Of a stretch of DNA of 64,000 bases, positions 9,340 to 20,800 are shown piece after piece (the first letter of the stretch is position 1; the number at the start of each line of letters is the position of its first letter). Below the pieces are notes generated by a model. It was not told the origin of the DNA. It did no database searches and saw only the letters and a list, made by a program, of their open reading frames with translations. Both the position numbers and the translations under genes were made by a program. Source of the stretch: Riptortus pedestris (taxonomy: Eukaryota > Arthropoda > Insecta > Hemiptera > Alydidae). Location of the stretch: the NCBI GenBank assembly GCA_019009955.1, contig CM032228.1, forward strand, positions 224,874,501 to 224,938,500, written 5' to 3'.

Positions 9340-11821
9340 TTTTAGCAGATTTCCCTTAAGGGAAATCAGCTATTGAGGTCGTACTCATGACGCAAGTTTT
9401 GAAAAATTTCCTCAAATGTCCATCAATCCAAACCAGGAGATGACGAAAATGAGGTCAGTTCAAAATTATATATATATATATATATATACTAGCTCAGATA
9501 CCCGGCTTCGCTCGGGAATTCATTTGAGGCTGAATGGTGATCGTATTTTTTTTGGCAAGGCTTTAGTTTGCACAATATTTTCACCTTTACCCGTCCCACT
9601 ATTTAGGATTAACACCCGTTGTTGGCATTTGTTAATAATAAAATTAATTTTTTATGTAAGTCTTCACTGTCCTCCAAATTGTCATGTTTCCCGTCTCCTG
9701 TGCATTATGCATAGATCTCAGTTATTAAAACGAAATATCACCATTTTTAATTTCAGGTCTCCCTTACAACCCCCACTCCTGCCCGTCCCTAGAAATGTTA
9801 GTATGGCTTATTATAAGGAAATCGTTAGTGCTAATACACATACCGAGTTTTATTTATTTCGGCTGGGTCTTTTGTCCCAAATAAAATTGTTCACTTCCGC
9901 TATAGGTTTTAGCATATATCTCGTTTATAATTCGGTATACTAAAAAAGTTGATATAACAAAATTTACTCTAAATAACAAAATACACTTCCGCTATAGGTT
10001 TTAGCGTATATCTCGTTTATAATACGGTATACGAAAAAAGTGTGTAAAACAACTGAGGAAAGAAAGAGGGAGTGAGAAAGGTTCTAGATTACAGGAAGGT
10101 CTCCCCACCCGTCCCTGAGGCTCCAGGTTAACCAACAGAACATGACTAACGGCTAACTCTCAATTCCGCTAACATTACCTTATATTCAGATTCTATTTTC
10201 AATTCTAATTATGTATGTTTAAATACTTTCGTTTTTTGTGAATTAATTGATGTTTTAAACACATTAAAGGATGAAATTACTTACTTCCGATTAATTAATG
10301 TTCCAGTGAAAGACAGAGGAAGGGGGGGGGAGTAATATACTTTGCTCCTCATGAAACAGCTACTTGTTTTTAAAATGCTTCATACAATTGAAATGTTCTT
10401 GTTTATCGTCATGTTCATATTTGCCGAAAAACCAATAGGAAACGAAATATCGCTATATTTAATTTCTGGCATCCCTTATAACCCCCACTCCTACCCGTCC
10501 CTAGAAATGTTGATATGGTTTGTTATAATGAAAGCGTTAGTGCTAATACACATACCGAGTTTTATTTATTTCGGTTGGGTCTATTGTCCCAAATAAAATT
10601 GTTCACTTCCGCTATAGATTTTAGCGTATATCTCGTTTATTATTCGGTATACGTAAAAAGTGTATATAACAAATGTTACTCTAAATAACAAATTAAACAA
10701 CTTTTGTTATGTTCATATTTACCGAAAAACCAATAGGAAACGAAATATCGCTATTTTTAATTTCTGGCTTCCCTTATAACCCCCACTCCTGCCCGTCCCT
10801 AGAAATGTTGGTATGGCTTGTTATAATGAAAGCGTTAGTGCTAATAGATATACCGAGTTTTACTTAGTTCGGTTGAGTGTTTTGTGCCAAATAAAATTGT
10901 TGACTCCCGCTATAATTTTTAGCGTATAACTCATTTATACTTCGGTATACGACGAAAGTGTATATAACAAAAGTTACTCTAAATAACAAAATAAATAACT
11001 TTTGTTATGTGCATATTTGCCGAAAAACCAATAGGAAACGAAATATCGCTATTTTTAATTTCAGGCCTCCCTTATAACCCCCACTCCTGTTTGTCTTAGA
11101 GAATAATAATATAGCCTAAAGTCTAAGTTGGGCTAGTAGTAATATACATACCAAGTTTCATAAAATTCGGTTCAGCCGTTTATGCGTGAAAAGGTAACAA
11201 ACAAACAAACATACACGAAAGAAACAAAATGCAGATATGGTGTCTATGACATGTGAAACGAAAAGTTATCGTGAAATTTCGCGAAAAAAATCAATGTACA
11301 GACAGAGGTTATAATTTTATATATATATATATGTATCTGTTAACGCTCTAGCGGTCACATTTTTGTTTGATCGTTACCAAACTTCATATTTAAGCGTTCT
11401 ACGTAAAAAGAAAGATCAAGTTTGTTAATGGCTGAAATCGGACCAGTGGGAGGATGGGTTTAGAGGGGGATTTTTGAAAATTCGAAATATCTCCGTTATT
11501 ATGCGTCGGATCGAAAAATTGTATAAAATCAATCTTATTGCAAATTAAATTTACTATAAATATTGTTCTATACATTTATTCTGTATCTTGAATATTAACC
11601 GAGATATTTGCATTTGTATGCATGTGTGTGGTTGGCAGGAGTCGGCTACGTTCGGGACTCTCGAACGTCGAGAGCTAGTGCGGGCCGTTTCGGTAACTGT
11701 TCGTTCCTCGTGAAGAGGTTTAGAGATTCTTTACTACTACTGTTGTTATTAGGCGGATTTCTCTATTGTAAAACTTCACGTGGGAAATCTGCTTAGTTTA
11801 CGCAGCCCCTGCGTGACGGAC
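9340..11821 (-). mobile_element. Full-length family A copy split by a nested element
   Basis: The left boundary is TTTTAGCAGATTTCCC with its palindrome, then 'ggtcgtactcatgacgc' and 'gatgacgaaaatgaggtc' up to a (TA)n tract. The copy resumes at 11319 with (TA)n, 'gttaacgctctagcggtc', 'ggctgaaatcggaccagtgg', 'aatatctccgttattatgcg', and ends 'acgcagcccctgcgtgacgg'. Without the insert it is about 650 bp. The 9489-11318 insert sits exactly within the microsatellite. Confidence 0.9.
9489..11318 (+). mobile_element. Nested element containing 298-bp tandem repeats
   Basis: It begins 'ctagctcagatacccggctt' directly after a TA run and ends before another TA run, after 'ttcggttcagccgtttatgc' and a Lys-like 'acaaacaaacaaac' stretch. 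The phrase 'aacgaaatatcgctat' starts at 10440, 10739 and 11037 (spacing 299 and 298), with a diverged copy near 9730. Each unit also carries 'cccccactcctgcccgtccc', 'taccgagttttatttatttc' and 'gtatatctcgttta'. A non-tandem block lies at about 9983-10400. The family is not identified; similar CTAGCT...CGGCTTCG starts next to TA runs are common in arthropod genomes as I remember them. Confidence 0.8.
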
Positions 11822-12288
11822 ATTTAAGGGTGTGGAATGGGAACTTGGCACACCCTGTATGTATGTATATATAACCCACATATAAATTGTTATTTTTCGT
11901 CTATCTTTATAGCAATATGATAATATGGTGCTAGAGAGATATCTGTAGCACAATATTTTTCGATGTGAACCCTGTCCACATTATCAGCAAAATACATCCA
12001 CTATTCATTGTGGTACTTTGAATATGCCATGACAACTCGAACTATAGATAGTGTTTGAATACTTGAATGGAGCGAAGAGAGACAACAAACATCCACAGCC
12101 CATTGATAAAAGACAATTGTGGCTTGTAAATTGGATTCATTCCAGATAAGGCCATTGATCAATTGGTAATACATTTATTGTTGACAGAAGAGAACTAGCC
12201 GCGCGTCTCGCAACAACACATAAATAGTACCATCAGCCTCAATGAAAAAGCATCAGGCTCTTTCACTCTGGCGCATACGGTATTACTT
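11822..12288. other. Unassigned stretch
   Basis: Short TA runs near 11870. No gene or named repeat recognised. Confidence 0.4.
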
Positions 12289-12292
12289 ATAT

Positions 12293-12876
12293 TGTTACGT
12301 TTTATTACCAAAACCAGTAATAAACGTTTTTAATAAGAGTTCTTTTTAGATTGCAAAATTAAACACTCACAAGTTTCACAGTTTTTATCACTGCACAATT
12401 TATTTAACAATGCACAATACACTTGGTTAATTGTTCTTAATTGCTACTCACAGTATGCACTGATAGCGTCACTGTTCTTCAATGAGTCACAGTCCAATAA
12501 TTCACTCACGGTCACTGAAATTCACAACAAAGACGGCACTGCACTGTCCTTTAAACACGGCACTAAACTGTTACTTACAGTCACGGCACAACACTGTTCT
12601 TCACATAAAACTCTTTACCGCACTGCACTAAGTCGCACTGTAGCACTGATGTGAACATTAAGACAGGTGAGAATAAAACCGACTCGCTCGCGGCTGGCTG
12701 GTTCTTTATATAGGTCGTCGGCATACATCAAAGGGGAATTGTCTGGACCGTTCGACGTCGGGTCTCGTAGGGCCTAGACCCTCTGTCGGCTTCTTTGATC
12801 TATATCGCACTTCCCAAATACGCGACTCTCTCTCTCTCTCTCTGAAGGATTATTCATGTATTTAATTTTCGCAACA
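12293..12876 (-). mobile_element. Solo LTR of an LTR retrotransposon
   Basis: A 584-bp block starts TGTTACG and ends CGCAACA on the plus strand (TG...CA on either strand) and is flanked by a 4-bp duplication ATAT (12289-12292 and 12877-12880). Read on the minus strand it has an LTR layout: an upstream CT-rich and GC-rich region, a TATA-like 'ctatataaag' (12704-12713), a region of repeated 'cagtgc' words downstream, and AATAAA next to the 3' end (12300-12307). No internal gag-pol DNA lies beside it, so it is a recombined solo LTR. A 4-bp duplication suits Ty3/gypsy-type elements, but BEL cannot be ruled out. Confidence 0.85.
12704..12713 (-). promoter_or_regulatory. TATA-like box in the solo LTR
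   Basis: CTATATAAAG on the minus strand, about 165 bp inside the 5' edge of the LTR and followed by GC-richer sequence, where an LTR core promoter is expected. Confidence 0.6.
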
Positions 12877-12999
12877 ATATCATGGATAAAATAAGTAACA
12901 ACATAACATTGGGTCTCTGGTTAGCCATAGAGCCTAAGGCGTTCGTTAGAATAGGATATCATTGACAAGTGGAATTTATTCCCGAATGAGCATACGAAT

Positions 13000-13500
13000 T
13001 TATTTGGTTACCAACCCCTTAATATTTAGTTGCTAAATCAAATTTACACATCACATGGCGTTTTATGCAAAAAGAAAGATCCAACTAGTTAGAGGCAGAA
13101 ATTGGTCCAGAGGAAGGGGGGTTAGAGAATGGAATTTGGAATATTTTAAATATCTCCGTTACTATAATCAAATCAAAACACTATACATAACCAATCTTAT
13201 TGCAAATTAAATTATCTATAAATGTTGTCATATACGTATTTTCTCTATCGTGAATATTAACAGAAATATTTGACTTTTTTAGTTTTCATCCTTAAGTAAA
13301 CTCTCACTCATGTTATATGAACAATAAGCTGTTATATCACGCACCACTTTATTCTAATCTCATATGCCAAATATTATGTTCAAGAGGCCTTTATTATGTG
13401 AGATACATGCAAATTCGTTGTGTGATGACGTCACCAATTTAGATTTTATGTTATATGCTATATCACAAGCGTGGAAAATCTGCTTAGTTTACGCAGCCGC
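13000..13500 (-). mobile_element. Family A copy lacking its palindromic end
   Basis: The segment runs from 'ggttaccaaccccttaatat' through 'aatatctccgttactata', 'aaccaatcttattgcaaatt' and 'aacaataagctgttata' to 'aaaatctgcttagtttacgc' at 13500. The microsatellite and palindromic end are absent. Confidence 0.8.
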
Positions 13501-13529
13501 TATACACTACTATACACTTTTTCATGACT

Positions 13530-13694
13530 GAAATATTATGCGGGCCATTCGTTCTTTCGTGTTTTCAGTCTTGAATAAACCCTCACTTCTACTCATCGGA
13601 TTTGTACTTAGAAATAGAGCATATTTAATGAGATAAAATGGACAGTCTGACGGGTGCGAAATCTGCTTAGTTTACGCAACCCCTGCGTGAAGGA
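13530..13694 (-). mobile_element. Second family A terminal fragment in tandem
   Basis: A second 'atctgcttagtttacgcaac' plus 'ccctgcgtgaaggac' end lies 190 bp after the first, preceded by 'ttcagtcttgaataaaccct'. Two right ends therefore stand in direct tandem. Confidence 0.7.
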
Positions 13695-14880
13695 CATTTT
13701 AAATTGGGCTCAACGATCATTCTCATAGCTATCAAATTTCAAACAGACTGCCATACGAAATTATTTCGCTCATGAACTTGATGTAATTGTATTTCGTTGA
13801 AGAATTTGAGATCTATTTTTTAAAAAAAAAACAAACATGCCTCGACAGATAGAATGCATTATGACTCCCCCTGATGTAGTCATTGTGATTAATAGCAACA
13901 TTGCACAGTTTTCAAATAACATATGTATATATGGTAATGGAGCAAATAATAATATATGTACATGTAGTCGGAAAAGGAAAGTAGGCAGAGCAGATACGCG
14001 GAGAACTGACACAGAGATAAATATCGATGATTCCACCTTCCAGACTCCATTTGTAAAAAAAAAAAAAAAAAAAAAATCCTCCTACGGTTTTTATTTGCCC
14101 CGGGGACATTAATTTTTGCCCCACCTCCGGGACGGATGGGGGCATTTAAAGGCAGGAAAACGACAATCATGCATGTCCATCTTCATCTGCCCACCGAAGG
14201 GGCGGCCAACACATACTGAACAACCAGCGGCTTATGGGGGCGTTTCGGCTCTGATGGCATACAATCAGTCAAACATTAGTATCAGGTACATATATGTATG
14301 AGAAAGTCATTTCTAAAACATGTCATTTGAAGTAGGTACATGGAGAGGAGACAATAATATTTCTGCTTCCTTAAAAGCATTTCATCCGATTTCCCTTAAA
14401 GGGAATCAGGTTTTGAGGAAAAGCAAAATCCAATTTGCAATTTTTCTATATTTATACGTGAGGGACACCAGTGGACGTGCGGGTTAAGGCGTGGGTAAAT
14501 GTACCACTACTGTCAGCAAGCTGAGGGTAGAAATAAGTGCTAGTTCCATTCTCGCCAAAGGAGAGCATTAGTTCACGACGTCGCTAACAGAGCGCCCTAG
14601 TGTCCTAGTGCTTATGGATCAGCGGGAGTCTAAAGAGTAGATATTAGACTGTGGCTCTCTTAGCTCTCGTCCTCGGGTAGGCTGACAGCGCGAACTGGTC
14701 ATCGACTCTCCGGATACTATGAGACTCGTAGGATCTACTGGAGGCAGCTTATTTCACCACCACCATCTTGGATAACGAAGGTTGTACGTCGAGTTGACCA
14801 CTCACTACGTAAAATCTCTGATCTCGAATACTTTCAGTCTCGCTCGGGGGCGGCTATGGATCTTAAAGGTCTATAATGCT
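13695..14880. other. Unassigned stretch with poly-A tract
   Basis: An A homopolymer lies at about 14056-14076. A lone palindromic fragment of family A ('gatttcccttaaagggaatc') lies at 14388-14410. About 14470-14860 is GC-richer with no recognisable coding content. Confidence 0.4.
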
Positions 14881-14892
14881 AACACACACACA

Positions 14893-14893
14893 C

Positions 14894-14924
<31 letters not shown>

Positions 14925-14925
14925 C
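14893..14925. repeat. (TA)n microsatellite with short (AC)n lead
   Basis: Short ACAC run from 14881, then TA repeats. The flanks are not family A. Confidence 0.95.
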
Positions 14926-16339
14926 AAAATCGAAATGATGAACGAATGACTATAGATTATTCAATGTTGTGTAAAGTATACAAAACATTACCCGTAATAA
15001 TTATTCCAATAACTTATTATCCAGTATAATACTTCTGCAAATTTCCTGAATCTTTGTTGTACTTTAAGAACAAAATTTTGTGCTCACAGGCGATCGATTT
15101 GTTATTTTCATAAATGACTCTTTTAAAAGATAACTTTCGTTCAATAGTTGTGTATTCAGTAATGAAATCGCATGGGACTTAATGGGTTGCCCGTCAGTTT
15201 AAAACTGTTTAGGAACATTATAATTGAGGCATGCCCTATTAGTAATAGTGTTGTGTAAAATTCAGTAGGTGTTTTTTTTCTTTTTCGAATATTCAGCAAC
15301 GTCGGAAAATGAAACTATTTATCCCTCACACACACACCCACATATATATATGTAGGTGGGAACAATTTAGTTAACGAGTTCACTACCATAGCACAAGTGC
15401 CATATGGTGCTTGTACGTGAGTTTATACCTCTAACAGCCTCTCGGAATGACTTTGGCTCTTTTAGATCCCACCCTCAACCAACTGGGCATGGGTGGAACC
15501 GGCCACTGGCATCCTCCCCTCCCTACCCGGTAAACAATGAGGCCCTCAGTTTACTTAAGTTCTCCTTGGTTAACAGGGGTTGAACAACAAGATGACTACT
15601 CTCTACATAAAGCACTGTTTGCAAATCTCCTTCGGGGGGGCTGTATATACATTTAAATTAAACTTGACCACATTTTCCTTAAGGAATATCAGCTAATACA
15701 AATTGCGGATACTAGAGCATTAACAGGCAAATGTATAACGAAATCTCAGTGGCTGTCCTCCCTTATCGAAAGACTTCTAAAACGCATAGGAAAGTAACAG
15801 TTTCTGCATTAATAGTACATTAGAAAGTATTAGCTAAGCACTGGAGAGAAAACACTTTCAAGAATGAGCAGAGCTGATATCCAGGCTTTCTCAGACTTTG
15901 AATAAAGTTCGCTGATTGTTCCATTCGGTCTGGAAGAAAGGGCCTTTTAAAGGGAGGCTAACGATGAGACGCGATACACACGGCAATCAGAAGACATTGG
16001 CCCCCGATATCGTCAATGGCTGGGATTCTCTCTCAGATCACATACAGCCACTTTCTTGCTACTATCACTTTTTCTCCTCCATACGTGGTTCGGATCACAA
16101 TCCGGTCCGGGAGACCTACCGCTGCCTCAGGGGTTCCGCATTCTCACGGGTACACACCCTCGTTAGGAGACGATTCATAGGACTCCAGCCAGAAATCGGC
16201 CTATTCGTTCGGCCACCGACTTGAAATTGAAGCTGAAACCAGAGAAGAGGGAAATTGTATTTCATATGTCCAATTTATAACGAAATTGTCTATTACTCAA
16301 CGAGTCGATAGATATACTGTCTATCCCTTATCAACAAAA
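14926..16339. other. Unassigned stretch
   Basis: Contains a GC-richer block (15360-15650) and a 102-codon open frame (15916-16224, plus) with no splice context or family resemblance. A possible palindromic scrap of family A ('ttttccttaaggaatatcag') lies at 15670. Confidence 0.4.
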
Positions 16340-16898
16340 GTCCGTCACGCAGGGGTTGCGTTTACTAAGCAGGTTTCCCACGTGCTCCACGAATTTGCAT
16401 TTATCTCAAAACTTAAAAGTTCAATGAGAACAATATTTGGTATTTAGGCTTCAAATAAAGTGCTTCATAACATAATAGTATATTGTTAATATGAGATGAG
16501 TAGGAGTGGGGGTTTACTGAAGACCGAATATTAAAAATTGTATATAGAAAATTACATTGGCAATAAGATTGGTTCTATACAACTTTTCGATCCGATGCAT
16601 AATATCGGAGATTTTCGAAATTCTCATTCTCTAAACTCCCCCCCCTCCTTCCCCTATTCCGATTACAGTCTTTAACGAACTTGATGATCATAAAACGATT
16701 ATATATGAAGTTTGGTAACGATAAGACAAAAATTGGGAACGCTAGAGCGGTACGTGACATACATATACAAAGTTTCGAACGGACCTCATTTTCGTCATCT
16801 CCTGGGTAGGATCAATGGACAATTGAAGAATAATTTCTAAAATCACGTCATGAGTACGACCTCAATAGTTGATTTTTCTTAAGGAAAATCTGCTAAAA
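16340..16898 (+). mobile_element. Full-length family A copy
   Basis: Starts GTCCGTCACGCAGGGGTTGC and ends at the imperfect palindrome 'ttgatttttcttaaggaaaa' plus TCTGCTAAAA. The interior carries 'aaataaagtgcttcataaca', the C-rich tract and 'ccgctctagcg'-type blocks (here 'cgctagagcggtacg'). The central TA tract is reduced to 'acatacatatac'. At 559 bp it is the shortest full copy. Confidence 0.92.
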
Positions 16899-16904
16899 TC
16901 TGAT

Positions 16905-17023
16905 TTGGGTATCACAGGACTTCTTTGTTCCCTATTTAATTAAACAGAGTAGAAGGGAGGCTTTACTGAAGGCTTAAAACAAGAAAATACGAATAACTCG
17001 CTTAATATTTGAGTAGAAAAAAA
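16905..17023 (+). mobile_element. Family B copy, left half
   Basis: 'gagtagaagggaggcttta', 'aaaatacgaataactcgctt' and 'aatatttgagtagaaaaaaa' match family B. The sequence is broken at the A run by the family A copy that begins at 17024 and resumes at 18012. Confidence 0.75.
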
Positions 17024-17810
17024 GTCCGTCACGCAGGGGCTGCGTAAACTAAGCAGATTTCCCTCGGGAGGTTTAGTAATAGATAAATATACATACTGCT
17101 AACACAACGACACCGTGAATAAATACAAACGGAAATAAGAAATGTTTCATCCAATTTCAATAACCTGCCGGCAGGAAGCGTTAGGTTAGAAATGTAAACA
17201 AACGGGCCCGGCCCGGCTCACACCGGAAAGAAAAACAATTACTGAAATATATCAGAATATAACACATTATTTTATTGAGAACTATTTACTATATCTAGTA
17301 CTGTAATTAATAATGAGTCAGAATAATTGTTATCTCAATCAATAAAATTTTAGTAGTCCAAAACTTTAAGATGGGGGGGGGTCACCAGGGCATATTTGCA
17401 TATATCTCGTATAATAAAAGTCTCTTGAATACAATTTTTGGTATTTAAACTTCCAATAATGTGATTTATTATGTAGCAGAGTATAGTTTACGTGACATAA
17501 GTAGAAGTGGCGGTTTGCTAAAAACTGAAAAATGCAAATATCTCGGTTAATATTCAAGATAGAGAATAAACGTATATAACAATATTTATAGTAAATTTAA
17601 TTTGCAATAACATTGGTTATATACAATTTTTCGATCCGATGCATAATAACGGAGATATTTGGAATTTTCGAAAATCCCCCCCTTTAAACCTCCCCTCCCT
17701 CTGGTCCGATTTCAGCCATTAACGAACTTGATCTGTCTTTTTACATAAAACGGTTAAATATCAAGTTTCGTAACGATTAAACAAAAATTGCGACCGCTAG
17801 AGCGGTAACA

Positions 17811-17872
<62 letters not shown>

Positions 17873-18011
17873 TATATATATACAGTTTTGAACGGACCTC
17901 ATTTTCGTCATCTACTAGGTAGGATCGATGGACATTTGAAGAAAAATTTCGAAAATTCCGTCATGAGTACAACCTCAATAGCTGATTTCCCTCAAGGGAA
18001 ATCTGCTAAAA
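17024..18011 (+). mobile_element. Full-length family A copy, long subtype
   Basis: Starts GTCCGTCACGCAGGGGCTGC and ends with the palindrome 'gatttccctcaagggaaatc' plus TGCTAAAA. It carries an extra 3'-side module (17080-17350, with 'aacctgccggcaggaagc' and 'gggcccggcccggctca'), shared with the copy at 22908. It is inserted in a family B copy. Confidence 0.93.
17813..17882. repeat. (TA)n microsatellite inside family A
   Basis: About 34 TA units with one G interruption near 17871. Confidence 0.97.
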
Positions 18012-18170
18012 TGTATATAACAAGAATAGTAGATCATGAGCAGTTCAACAAGAATGGTTCTATAACAATGTTCGATAAGATTCATAATATGATGGATATT
18101 TTAGCCTTTCGAATTCTTCCAACTAAACTTCCCCTAATCTGATTTCAGCCATTCACCAATATGAGGTTTA
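18012..18170 (+). mobile_element. Family B copy, right half
   Basis: Continues 'tgtataacaagaatagtaga'-type sequence ('tgtatataacaagaatagta', 'gttcaacaagaatggttcta'), which follows directly on the A run in the uninterrupted fragment at 3071-3130. Confidence 0.75.
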
Positions 18171-18259
18171 GTGTTGTATATAACGGCTGAACAACGAGTA
18201 TGGTATAAATCGAATAAACATTTTTGAGACAAGACCATAAAATCTTAATGTTTGTCGTC

Positions 18260-18615
18260 ATCAGTGTTCCCATGTGTCTCATCTAGCATAGATCTGATGA
18301 AAACAATATTTTGCATTGATGCTTGAAATAGAACGTTTCAAGATATATTCGCTTATTGATAAAGAGCATAAACTAAAAGTGAGTTTTTGCTGAAATCTGA
18401 AAATAAAATATGGAAAAATATTGGTTAATATTCAAGATAGTTAAAAAGTGTATAGAACACCATTAATAGACAATTAAAGCTACAATAGGATTGGTTATAT
18501 ATAATATTTCGATCCGACTCATAGTAACGATGATATTTTCGAATTATTGATTCCTCTTCCTAGTTTTCATGAAACAACAAACAAAAATTGCGACCTCTAG
18601 AGCGGTAACAGACAA

Positions 18616-18672
<57 letters not shown>

Positions 18673-19310
18673 TCATCTTGATTTAAAGGCTACTCCTTGT
18701 ACTTGCAATATTGTGTTCTTTCGGGAGCTTCAAAAATATTTGCAATGAAGTCGTTGTGCCTTATGATATGCCCGATACGTTTCACTCTCCTTTTCTCCAT
18801 TGCCTTGATAAGACTTTTATTTTGACTTACCTCATTTAGAAGTTCAATGCTGGATTGTTTTTAGTCCAACTTGTTCTAGTGATTCTACGCCAGATCCACA
18901 GTTCTATTGCTTGCAGCTTATTGTATTCCCTTTTGAGCAGAGTCCAACTTTCGCACCCGTAAAACAGTACACTCCATACTAAAGACTTAGCAAAACATTT
19001 TTTTTTGTTTGGTGTCCAAGCCTATATACTTATTAGTTAGAAAGCTTCTTTTGCTTTCGAAGGCATCTTTAGTATGTGCTACTTTTCTATCGACTTCAGC
19101 TCATCTATCATTGTGTTTAGTGATGATGCTCCCTAGGTAGCATAACTCCTGCACTTTTTCAAAAACAATGTCCCGAAATAAATATATGTGTGAATGTAAT
19201 TTTGAACGTATCTCATTTTCCCCATCTCCTAGGTATAATCGTTGAATATTTGATGACATTTTCTAATATCGAGTCATGGCTTACGACCTCTATAGCAGAT
19301 TTCCGAGTTG
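18260..19310 (+). mobile_element. Family A copy split by a retrotransposon fragment
   Basis: Left part 18260-18673 has 'atggaaaaatattggttaat', 'gaccctagagcggt'-type blocks ('cgacctctagagcggtaaca') and a TA tract. Right part 19181-19310 resumes with 'ttttgaacgtatctcatttt', 'cctaggtataatcg', 'gagtcatggcttacgacctc' and 'tagcagatttcc'. The 0.5-kb gap is RT-derived sequence. Confidence 0.8.
18674..19180 (-). pseudogene. RTE-like non-LTR reverse transcriptase fragment
   Basis: Read on the minus strand, broken frames give a series of motifs in the right order for the end of a non-LTR reverse transcriptase: CYLGSIIT (about 19120-19145), an Asp/Arg-rich stretch, SLVWSVLFYGCESWTLLKRE (about 18930-18985), then LQAIELWIWRRITRTSW. 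This 'YGCESWTL ... WRR ... SW' ending is typical of RTE and related endonuclease-type elements. Stops and frameshifts are frequent and the catalytic YxDD part is absent, so the copy is dead. It sits inside the microsatellite of a family A copy. Confidence 0.78.
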
Positions 19311-20800
19311 ACAGCCAGCGGGACTTACTTAGATGATGTTGTTAGAGGTAGTGAGTGAGACTAACCTGTCCCCGACGGACGGGGTAAAGAAAGCCATAGG
19401 AATGTGATAACCGGTTGACAATACGGACATAGATACAGTACCAGAGCCAGTGGGATCATCGCCCTCCAGTCAAGGGCACACCACCTCTTATCTAGTTTTT
19501 TTTTAGGGTTGACTCGTAGGCCCTTCACCTACGCAGAGTATGTCTATATAGGCCTATCAATGGGTTTACACCTCTCACATACACTCTCAATGAAGTCGTT
19601 TAACAAGAAGAGTCATATTGCCTAGAGGTCATACTAACAGCTGCTTATAACCAACTCCTGGCCCTATGAAGGTCAGTTTAAAGTTAAAACCTTTGTGAGG
19701 AAGTATAAGGCACAATTTATAAATTGCCAGTGTTCCGCTTCTAGCGATAAAACTTACAAATTATCGATATAAATAATACTTTATTTTTATAAAATTGTTT
19801 TGTTTTTATTAAGTAAAAACAAATATTAAGAGAAAAAAACTCCAATAAAAAAATACTTAAAGTATATTAGACACTAATAACGAAGGTGAGTAATAAATAC
19901 TTCGGATAGCAACGCCTACACACGCCCACACTTAGCTTACTCATACATACACAAATACTTGCTAGTACTAAAGTCCTTATTGTATTTCAAATCTACTAAA
20001 TTATGTTTCCTATATTTATGTTTAATATATTCCAACGCTACTAATGAACTTCAAAAAATCTCTGAAATGTGGCTACCTACTATAATAATTCTGCGTTTAT
20101 AATGGTGATTATAATGCATTCTTTTACTTTCTTACATGGATATAGTTATTTGAAACACATGTTCAGGGATTCCCGGAGATTTGATGGAGATTTTTGTATA
20201 ATTTTGTCATGTCCCCAAGATCAATAGGAAAAATGTTTTAAAGTAAGTAAATTCACTGGAAACGCTCGTATTCATGAGACACGCGAAATAATTACATAGA
20301 ATAAAAGTCGTAGAAAATTAAATCTGCAACAAATATAATAATAAAAGAAATATTTCGAATATTTGGTATTAGCCTAATTCTAACCCTTAACGAACTCGAC
20401 TTTTCTATAAGTAAACACTTTATTTATGAAGTATGTTTTCAATATCTCATTATCTGTGGCCGCTAAAGAGCGAGCAGAAAAACAATCTACAATCATCCAA
20501 ACTTATTTCCCAAAGTACATGTCGTACTATCTTTGGACGGCTCCTGTAGTCTCGATTGGCCTACTATCTATTCCTTTTATTGACTTTATTGTTGGAAAGT
20601 CTCATGGAGAAGGCTACGGGAACATCAAACCCTGGCAGCACTCTACCCATGTACTCTTCCAAGAGAAAATCAGCGTCTAAAGCTAAAGCTTTAGGCACGC
20701 GTAATCAACAAAAATACATCTGGGTTATTAAATTGACTTTGTATTGACAATAATACCCTCCAAGGTATTCTAAACGTCAAACAGAAAGCAGATTAAAAAT
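19311..20800. other. Unassigned stretch
   Basis: 19310-19680 is GC-richer without recognised content. 19740-20390 is AT-rich. Around 20390-20470 a faint family A/B block appears ('cccttaacgaactcgac'). The 84-codon frame at 20426-20680 has no splice context or recognised residues. Confidence 0.4.

Noticed and set aside
9416..9943. 175-codon open frame, the longest in the window
   Set aside because: It runs from family A sequence through a TA tract into the 298-bp-unit element, has no known motif, and its parts recur as non-coding repeat units.
15916..16224. 102-codon GC-richer frame
   Set aside because: No paired splice sites, no start context and no recognisable residues; the length is within chance for a GC-richer block.
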